Shown: positions 5,930 through 10,324 of the stretch, in pieces | How the letters are laid out: each line of letters opens with the position of its first letter | How positions within the stretch are numbered: position 1 is the first letter of the stretch | Origin: Candidatus Bathyarchaeota archaeon | GTDB taxonomy: Archaea > Thermoproteota > Bathyarchaeia > Bathyarchaeales > SOJC01 | Assembly (NCBI GenBank): GCA_023131555.1 | Contig: JAGLZJ010000020.1 | Span: 1 to 10,324, forward strand | DNA length: 10,324 nt | Reading direction: 5' to 3' | Notes under the pieces: generated by a model | What the model was told of the DNA's origin: nothing | What the model saw: the letters and a program-made list of their open reading frames with translations, nothing else | Database searches by the model: none | Program-made: the position numbers and the translations under genes

Positions 5930-6565
5930 TCAATGGAAAGCGAAGTATCTTTTGTCAACCTTTACGAAGATGAGCGGTCCTTTGCTGTAGGATAATTGTC
6001 GGGCTTTTCTCAAGGTTGAGTTCACTATGTTGATAAGCTTCTCTTGTTCGTTTCTCCATTGTCCTGGCTTTGATGCTCCAAGCTCTAGCTTGAGCAGGTT
6101 CTCTGCCATTATTTCGGTTCCACAGATTTCCCCGTTTCGGATCAGGGATTCAACCAGAATATTCTTCATCTCATCACGCTTTTTGAGTTGACGCCATTGA
6201 GATGATGCATCCCTCAACCGCTTGTTCACTCTTGACCATTCAGAAGATGCCTTGCAGATTAAGAGCTTGACCCTTTGATTCCACTTCTTTATCCAAAGAC
6301 CAGCCCATATGTTCATGAATTCTGCGAATTCTTCAGGGTTTTCCTTGTGGTAGTCCTGAATTTTCTGAAGAAGGTCATAGTCGCTCCCTTCTTGACTAAT
6401 TAGGCCCCAATGAAACTTTAGGAAGTTCAGCAGGTCTTCGCATGCTATCTGTAGAACCCTTTTGTCAGATCCTTTCAGATCTAGCAGTGGATTGTGATTC
6501 TGCAAGCATTGAGTTAGCGACTGCTCGATGAAATTCATTAGGTCACGTCCCAGAGCCTTCTCCAA
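5930..6565 (-). CDS. Uncharacterised protein, 211 residues, possible C-terminal winged helix
   Basis: I do not recognise this protein. It is soluble, mostly alpha-helical and rich in Lys, Glu, Leu, Trp and Asn, with no signal peptide or membrane segment. Residues 1-60 are helical and charged. The middle (about 65-130) has aromatic-rich helices (FMNIWAGLWIKKWNQRVKLL). The last third (about 130-211) begins ILVESLIRNGEICGTEI and ends with STLRKARQLSYSKG and a short strand pair, VKVDKRYFAFH. That layout could be a winged helix, with STLRKARQL as recognition helix and the strands as wing, though I see no clear family match. The start is TTG at 6565 with a TATA-like TGATAAATA about 35 bases upstream; the ATG at 6538 would remove nine residues. 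It converges on L37e with 19 bases between and is unlikely to belong to that operon. Confidence 0.7.
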   Translation of the reverse strand: MEKALGRDLMNFIEQSLTQCLQNHNPLLDLKGSDKRVLQIACEDLLNFLKFHWGLISQEGSDYDLLQKIQDYHKENPEEFAEFMNIWAGLWIKKWNQRVKLLICKASSEWSRVNKRLRDASSQWRQLKKRDEMKNILVESLIRNGEICGTEIMAENLLKLELGASKPGQWRNEQEKLINIVNSTLRKARQLSYSKGPLIFVKVDKRYFAFH

Positions 6566-6596
6566 TAATACTCGAGGGGGGGACGTAATTAAGCGT

Positions 6597-6606
6597 TATT
6601 TATCAT
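6597..6606 (-). promoter_or_regulatory. Possible TATA element of the 211-residue minus-strand gene
   Basis: Minus-strand ATGATAAATA would direct a start near 6575, about ten bases before the TTG at 6565. The flanking G7 run (6575-6581 on the plus strand) lies right at the predicted start. Weak support. Confidence 0.35.
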
Positions 6607-6720
6607 ATCTTCTATAACTCTTTTTGAGAAGTATTCTTAATCTCGACTGTGCTGTTATCGTAATTTTCCTATAAGTCGTAAGAATATTGATTTGATCTTC
6701 ATAACTTACTTATTCGAAGC

Positions 6721-6743
6721 CTCTCAGGAAGATATCCTGTGAG
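6721..6743 (+). promoter_or_regulatory. Hairpin or operator just upstream of the coiled-coil gene
   Basis: CTC-T-CAGGA (6721-6729) pairs with TCCTG-T-GAG (6735-6743): eight base pairs with one T/T mismatch and a five-base AGATA loop. It ends five bases before the ATG at 6749 and includes both candidate SD sequences (AGGA and GTGAG). It could act in RNA to hide the ribosome site, or in DNA as a dyad operator near the transcription start. Confidence 0.45.
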
Positions 6744-6748
6744 ACAAA

Positions 6749-7138
6749 ATGAATACTCAAGAATTGGAAGAACTGCAGAGGAAAAAATCTCAGTTGCAGA
6801 AGACATTGCGGACGCTAGATGAGAAAGAGACTGACTTGGACGCCAGAGTGAAGGCACTACAGGAGAAGATGGTCAGCAAGGACATCAAGGAGCTAGAGGG
6901 AAAGATTGATGCAAAACATGACGCCATCAGCAAACTGGAGAGCAAGATCAAAGGACTCGAGGAAAGCTTCAAGGACATGCATGAGAAACCCAAGGAGCCA
7001 GTCAATGCACAGGAAAAGCCACCAGAGACAAAATCCACAGAGGAACAGGTTGTGGTGATGAACCCCCAAATAGCCCAAGGACCTCCACAGAAGCAGTCTG
7101 AGTCTGAAGATCAGAAGAAAAAGCGCAGGTTCTTCTAG
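6749..7138 (+). CDS. Small coiled-coil protein with a disordered charged tail
   Basis: This is a 129-residue, highly charged protein of unknown function. Residues 1-78 are a near-continuous heptad pattern of Leu, Lys and Glu (LEELQRKKSQLQKTLRTLDE, later IKELEGKIDAKHDAISKLES), predicting a long dimeric coiled coil. Residues 79-120 are rich in Pro, Glu, Gln and Lys and probably disordered. The protein ends in the basic-aromatic KKKRRFF. It has no cysteine, signal peptide or membrane segment. A conserved terminal KKKRRFF could be a docking peptide, but this is speculation. ATG start; GTGAG (6739-6743) is the likely SD. Hairpins flank the gene on both sides, and it appears to be a single-gene transcript diverging from the 211-residue gene. 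Confidence 0.75.
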   Translation: MNTQELEELQRKKSQLQKTLRTLDEKETDLDARVKALQEKMVSKDIKELEGKIDAKHDAISKLESKIKGLEESFKDMHEKPKEPVNAQEKPPETKSTEEQVVVMNPQIAQGPPQKQSESEDQKKKRRFF

Positions 7139-7516
7139 AGAAAGCATGCAGTCCCTTGACTGCATGTAGTCAAAACAGCGTGTTGCCGCATTAGTTTCCA
7201 AATGCTATCTTAGCGCGTTTCAGCTGACAGCTTGGTTGTCGCTAACCTAATAGGTCAGAGCCTGCCAGCCGCATTACTGCTCCTTTTTTCCTTTCCAGAT
7301 CCATCGTGTTTGGATTCTAAAAATCAAAGGCGTCGTCTTCTCAATGCCTGTAGTTCTATAGGCGCTTCATTGAATCAGTTCAGTTGAGATTCAAATCCTA
7401 CTAGCCTAAGTAGTCGTGTACGCAGGGTTTGGTCTTCAAGGCATCCTATCAGTTGTTAGAGAGAATGGTGAGCGCAATAACCTAAAATAGGCGACAGTTT
7501 CCTAAGGAATGAGTTT
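7139..7516. other. Gene-free stretch (378 bases) with several hairpins
   Basis: No convincing ORF lies here. It contains the stem-loop at 7144-7167 and a bulged stem at 7222-7243 (AGC-T-GACA with TGTC-GCT, seven-base loop). A T6 run follows at 7284-7289, and a stem GCCTGTA-GTTC-TATAGGC lies at 7346-7363. A weak promoter-like CCTAAAATAG at 7481-7490 precedes the channel gene. No known RNA family was recognised. Confidence 0.5.
7144..7167 (+). terminator. Stem-loop directly after the coiled-coil gene
   Basis: CATGCAGTC (7145-7153) and GACTGCATG (7158-7166) form a perfect nine-base-pair stem with a CCTT loop, extendable by one G-T pair. It begins six bases after the TAG stop. The right arm also overlaps a second dyad, TGACT...AGTCA (7157-7171). 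No strong T-run follows, so an RNA-stability hairpin is as likely as a terminator. Confidence 0.5.
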
Positions 7517-7726
7517 GTGAAGGAATTGCTTGTTAGTCTGGTTGAACTGATTGAAGACTATCTGAACCTCGGACAGCTTGAAAGCGAGATCGCTGCTTCC
7601 ATAATCATTTTTACTCTAGCGTTGGTCATAGGATGGATAGTATACTTCGCATTTCGACGATATCTCTCCAGATGGGCAGAACGAACGCAGACGAAAATCG
7701 ATGACGAGATACTGCGTAACATCTGA
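7517..7726 (+). CDS. MscS channel, N-terminal fragment up to the in-frame TGA
   Basis: This is the 69-residue product if the TGA is a true stop. It contains a short periplasmic-side helix and one membrane segment (ASIIIFTLALVIGWIVYFAF), then a basic-acidic linker. It cannot form a pore alone. Confidence 0.45.
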   Translation: MKELLVSLVELIEDYLNLGQLESEIAASIIIFTLALVIGWIVYFAFRRYLSRWAERTQTKIDDEILRNI

Positions 7727-7741
7727 GCTCCTGTTCTACTC

Positions 7742-8620
7742 TTGGCGCTTCTCCTAGGAGCATTCTACGGTCTGCAGATTCTGTCTTTTCTGAGACCATA
7801 CTCGGAACCCTTGCAACTTATCTTCACAGTAGCCCAGATTCTGATCATCACCTTAATCGTCGTCAGAATCGTGAATGTGCTGACTGCGTGGTTTGGGGAG
7901 CGTGCAAAGCGCAAGAAGAGGGTCAGCGTCCACGTTCTCTTCGTCCTGAGGACGGTCATTCGTGCAATTGTGTACATATTCGCTTTTCTGGCAATCCTAG
8001 TTGTCTTCAGAGTCGACCTTTCAGGCGCAGTTGTTGGGCTCGGAGTAGGTGGAATCGCCATAGCTCTAGCCCTTCAGAACGTCTTGAGCGACGTCTTCAG
8101 CGCGTTTTCCATATTCTTCGACAGACCCTTCGAGGTCGGGGACTTCATTGTTGTAGGAGACTACTCGGGAACAGTGACTAAGATAGGGATCAAGTCCACT
8201 AGACTACAGCTTCTGCAGGGAGAGGAACTGGTGATGTCAAATAGGCAGCTTACAACCACAAGCCTACGCAACTTCAGAAAATTGAAGAAACGAAGAGTTG
8301 TCTTCAGGATAAAAGTCGCTGCCAACACTCCTTCAGAAAAACTCGAGAAAATTCCTTCGATGATCACAAAGATCATAGAAAAGAATGAGCAGGCAGAGTT
8401 CGACAGGGCCCACTTAATGGAATTCGGCGACTTCAGCCTCGACTTTGAAATTGTATACTACATGAAGACGTCAGACTATGGAAAATATCTGGATACGCAA
8501 CAACAGATTAACTTCGACATCCTTGACGCATTCAAAGGCGAAGGAATCACTATGCCATTTCCAACACAGACAATCTTCCTCGGAGGCTCAAACCACTCAC
8601 AGCCCCCATCCAATGAATGA
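7742..8620 (+). CDS. MscS channel, C-terminal part with pore and cytoplasmic domain
   Basis: This 292-residue ORF is open from a TTG at 7742, 15 bases after the in-frame TGA and in the same frame. It keeps TM2 (less a few residues), an additional membrane segment near residues 24-48, and the segment at about 70-90. It also keeps the pore-lining TM3 (95-120), the MscS beta domain (128-180) and the C-terminal domain ending in PFPTQTIFL, a hallmark of MscS carboxy-termini. No SD precedes the TTG, so efficient independent initiation is doubtful, although reinitiation after the nearby stop is conceivable. Automated annotation would probably call this ORF alone as a complete channel. Confidence 0.6.
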   Translation: MALLLGAFYGLQILSFLRPYSEPLQLIFTVAQILIITLIVVRIVNVLTAWFGERAKRKKRVSVHVLFVLRTVIRAIVYIFAFLAILVVFRVDLSGAVVGLGVGGIAIALALQNVLSDVFSAFSIFFDRPFEVGDFIVVGDYSGTVTKIGIKSTRLQLLQGEELVMSNRQLTTTSLRNFRKLKKRRVVFRIKVAANTPSEKLEKIPSMITKIIEKNEQAEFDRAHLMEFGDFSLDFEIVYYMKTSDYGKYLDTQQQINFDILDAFKGEGITMPFPTQTIFLGGSNHSQPPSNE

Positions 8621-8653
8621 CGAAGACTTCTGATTTAAAGCTTGAAGAAAAAT

Positions 8654-8670
8654 GGAGTTCAGCGTACTCC
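8654..8670. terminator. Small dyad between the convergent channel and beta-helix genes
   Basis: GGAGT-TCAGCGT-ACTCC is a five-base-pair stem with a seven-base loop inside the 52-base gap between the two convergent stops. It could serve both strands as a terminator but is short. Confidence 0.3.
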
Positions 8671-8672
8671 GT

Positions 8673-10010
8673 TCAGGTTGAGAGTATGCCTTTCTTTCGG
8701 CACACCGCAACTAGGAGCACGCTGACCATTGCGAAGGCAAGCAGCGCAGCAGTGGAGAATTCAGGTATTATCGTTATCTCTTCCGTTGAGTGTTCATATC
8801 TGAAGTAGATGTATGTCAGGGAGCCTTCGGTCCAGTTCCCGAAATCTGTAGGAACTCCGTTGACTAGTACTTGGTAGTTGTTCTGCCATATTCCGTCGAC
8901 AACTGTGTTGGAGATGTCTACTCGAGAGAACCCGACGCTTGCTTCGCCCGTGGCAAGGAAGATGATTGTCTTTTCTGTTGCGTTCATTTCGAAGTCTGAG
9001 ATTGTGGAGTTGCTGATGACTACAATGTCTTCAGGTCCTGCGAAGTCAACTTCAAAATAGTTGATCGGTCCTGCGCAGGGATACATATCCATGTTGCTCG
9101 CGTCAACACCGTAGGTTGAGTCACATATTCCGTCGCTTCCGGTTCCCATCTGATATTCACCGCTCTTAACATCGATGTTGCTATGGCTGTTCCAGAAGTT
9201 CCCTCCAATTGGCCAACCCATATCCCAACTATTGTTAAGGGATGATCCGATCCACGCTTGGTCAGTGTTATCAATGAAGCTGTTGTGGTATAGAGTGTTA
9301 TTGTTAGATTGGCTTAGAAAAACGCCAGTGCTGCAGTTCTTGATCTTGTTGCCGTATATCGTGTTGTTGTTGGACACCGTTTGAATGTGAATTCCTGAAT
9401 GTGTCCCATTCGTTACGTGGTTGCCTTTGACGTCGTTCTGGCGGGAATCTGAGGACAGCACCAGGTTCCAGTCGTTTTCTGCTATGGTGTTATAGCTTAT
9501 GCTACTGTTGGAAGATCCGTCCAGCCTGAGGCCTTCAACGTTTCCTATCAGGGTATTGCCGGTTACTTCAATGTGGGAAGACTGCCACAGATAGATTCCG
9601 AGTCTGCAGTTTTCAATGTGGTTAGATTCTAAGTGGCAGGACTCCATGTTGCTCGCGTAGATTCCTGAGTCTCTCTGACTCCAGTCGCCACCAGCGTTCT
9701 GGATTGTGAAGTTTTTGATTACTACGTTGGAACTGTTAATGTTGATGACTGTGCCTGTGCCTTCTCCGTCGATTACTGCGGTTTGATCGACTCCATCGAG
9801 AACCAGTTCCTTGTCTATTACAATAGACTCATTGTATATTCCAGAATGCACGATTATTGTGTCTCCAGGGTCAGCCGCATCCACTGCTTCTTGGATCGTC
9901 GCTTGGTCGTAGGGAACATGAATTTCGCCGGGTGATCCACTGGCAGAGTGGCCGTTTAGTGTCAGAAGAATGAATAGCGCTGAGATTGCGATTACAGCGA
10001 TTTTTCTCAT
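8673..10010 (-). CDS. Secreted NosD-like parallel beta-helix surface protein with PEF-type C-terminal anchor
   Basis: This is a 445-residue exported protein. Residues 1-24 are a signal peptide (MRKIAVIAISALFILLTLNG). About 36-250 are right-handed parallel beta-helix repeats of the NosD/Pbh1 type (YDQATIQEAVDAADPGDTII, VIKNFTIQNAGG, then many N-x-I coils such as GIYLWQSSHIEVTGN). Residues 261-312 form the NosD-type segment GWPIGGNFWN to DGICDSTYGVDASNMDMYPC. About 317-414 is a separate beta-sandwich-like domain. The tail IPEFSTAALLAFAMVSVLLV plus CRKK is a PEF-type sorting signal or membrane anchor, suggesting archaeosortase-type processing. Many N-x-S/T sites fit a glycosylated surface protein. 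Such proteins bind polysaccharide or act in adhesion; no catalytic function can be assigned. I chose the ATG at 10010 because AGGTG lies eight bases upstream, the signal peptide starts there, and a TATA box lies at 10048-10040. The frame runs back to a TTG at 10097. Confidence 0.85.
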   Translation of the reverse strand: MRKIAVIAISALFILLTLNGHSASGSPGEIHVPYDQATIQEAVDAADPGDTIIVHSGIYNESIVIDKELVLDGVDQTAVIDGEGTGTVININSSNVVIKNFTIQNAGGDWSQRDSGIYASNMESCHLESNHIENCRLGIYLWQSSHIEVTGNTLIGNVEGLRLDGSSNSSISYNTIAENDWNLVLSSDSRQNDVKGNHVTNGTHSGIHIQTVSNNNTIYGNKIKNCSTGVFLSQSNNNTLYHNSFIDNTDQAWIGSSLNNSWDMGWPIGGNFWNSHSNIDVKSGEYQMGTGSDGICDSTYGVDASNMDMYPCAGPINYFEVDFAGPEDIVVISNSTISDFEMNATEKTIIFLATGEASVGFSRVDISNTVVDGIWQNNYQVLVNGVPTDFGNWTEGSLTYIYFRYEHSTEEITIIPEFSTAALLAFAMVSVLLVAVCRKKGILST

Positions 10011-10039
10011 AAGCATCGCACCTAGTCTTGCTAATTCAG

Positions 10040-10054
10040 TTTTTATGATTTGTG
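10040..10054 (-). promoter_or_regulatory. Promoter of the beta-helix surface protein
   Basis: Minus-strand CACAAATCATAAAAA gives a BRE-like stretch and a TATA box. Transcription should start near 10018, so the TTG at 10097 lies upstream of the transcript and the ATG at 10010 (or 10016) is the start. Confidence 0.5.
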
Positions 10055-10145
10055 GCATAGCATGCAAGCAGGCGCTGAAGGTAAAACGAGGGTTCAAGAT
10101 TCAGAGCGCGTACACGTGGTCTTCGTGTGAGCGGTAGCGATGGAG

Positions 10146-10324
10146 TCAGGCTGTCTTCGTCTTTAAGAATGCAATCTGCCCTGCGTGATACGTATTATGA
10201 TCCGAGACCCCGTGAAGCATCTTTCGATATTTGATAGTATAGGATTGTCCATTAAACGAACCACGGATCTCCTTTGTGAATAGGGACTTGTCAAAGTCTT
10301 TTATGGAGTTGACAAGCTCCCGAT
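10146..10324 (-). CDS. DinB/YfiT-like four-helix metalloprotein, C-terminal part (cut by the window edge)
   Basis: The last 58 residues of a minus-strand gene are visible; the start lies beyond 10324. They read RELVNSIKDFDKSLFTKEIR, then a beta hairpin (GSFNGQSYTIKYRK) and HGVSDHNTYHAGQIAFLKTK. The H-x3-H-x-G-Q-I signature is the C-terminal helix of the DinB superfamily. Its final histidine is normally one of three metal ligands in a four-helix bundle; the other two would be off the window. Members act as thiol S-transferases or have unknown functions, so the reaction is open. The gene lies upstream of the beta-helix gene on the same strand with 135 bases between, and that gene has its own promoter. 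Confidence 0.8.
   Translation of the reverse strand, partial: RELVNSIKDFDKSLFTKEIRGSFNGQSYTIKYRKMLHGVSDHNTYHAGQIAFLKTKTA

Larger units (their letters stand above)
7517..8620 (+). pseudogene. MscS-type mechanosensitive channel gene interrupted by one in-frame TGA
   Basis: The small-conductance mechanosensitive channel opens under membrane tension to release solutes after osmotic downshock. The frame from GTG 7517 to TGA 8620 is continuous except for one TGA at 7724-7726, codon 70 of 367. Upstream is TM1 (about residues 27-47) ending KIDDEILRNI; directly downstream, APVLLLALLLGAFYG starts TM2. Together they read as one normal MscS protein. TM3 and the pore (GLGVGGIAIALALQNVLSDV) lie near residues 175-195, followed by the beta domain (FFDRPFEVGDFIVV) and the C-terminal alpha/beta domain. 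A CGA or AGA arginine codon changed to TGA is the simplest explanation. AAGGA lies eight bases before the GTG start. The alternatives are a sequencing error, stop readthrough, or a shortened protein from the downstream TTG. TGA is a normal stop here, since LSm and this gene itself end with it. Confidence 0.75.

Noticed and set aside
6893..7201. Minus-strand ORF of 102 codons, Leu/Phe rich
   Set aside because: It is a shadow of the coiled-coil gene; the Leu/Phe richness comes from reading Lys/Glu codons in reverse.
7372..7412. TTGAGATTCAAATCCTACTA resembling a tRNA T arm
   Set aside because: The flanking bases do not form the T or acceptor stems, so it is not a tRNA or tRNA fragment.
7724..7726. 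In-frame TGA read as selenocysteine
   Set aside because: Selenocysteine is known in only a few archaeal lineages, MscS has no redox site here, and neighbouring genes use TGA as a normal stop. Kept only as a remote option.
8617..8808. Plus-strand ORF of 63 codons after the channel gene
   Set aside because: It overlaps the 3' end of the minus-strand beta-helix gene and has no protein-like features or SD.

Overview
The window is archaeal. It carries a transcription factor B gene, an Sm-like archaeal protein paired with ribosomal protein L37e, BRE/TATA promoters placed 20-40 bases ahead of several starts, and a surface protein with a PEF-type C-terminal anchor. Gene content and protein style suggest a Thermoproteota/TACK lineage, with Bathyarchaeia the best guess. 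That placement comes from family knowledge and was not tested by search. Frequent GTG and TTG starts make several starts uncertain; I moved five of them downstream using Shine-Dalgarno (SD) sites, TATA positions and family N-termini.

Left edge (1-845): a tRNA-Gln(CTG) gene on the minus strand is read antisense by a short plus-strand ORF with a CcdA-like N-terminus. This is the arrangement left when an SSV-type element integrates into a tRNA gene and splits its own integrase gene, so the left edge may be the border of an integrated or decayed element.

Core housekeeping block (845-5910): tfb and purB point right, and nfo (endonuclease IV, all nine zinc ligands present) points left towards purB. 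Next come an ArsR-type regulator and a solitary ECF-transporter S component with similar promoters. The conserved LSm-L37e pair follows, with overlapping or directly abutting reading frames.

Accessory block (5930-10324): an unrecognised 211-residue protein on the minus strand diverges from a small coiled-coil protein with a hairpin just before its start and another just after its stop. After a 378-base gene-free stretch containing several hairpins comes an MscS-type mechanosensitive channel gene broken by a single in-frame TGA. A secreted NosD-like beta-helix protein converges on it, and the window ends inside a DinB-like gene.

The two best leads are the integrase/tRNA junction at the left and the in-frame TGA in the channel gene. 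No CRISPR array, insertion sequence or rRNA gene was seen.
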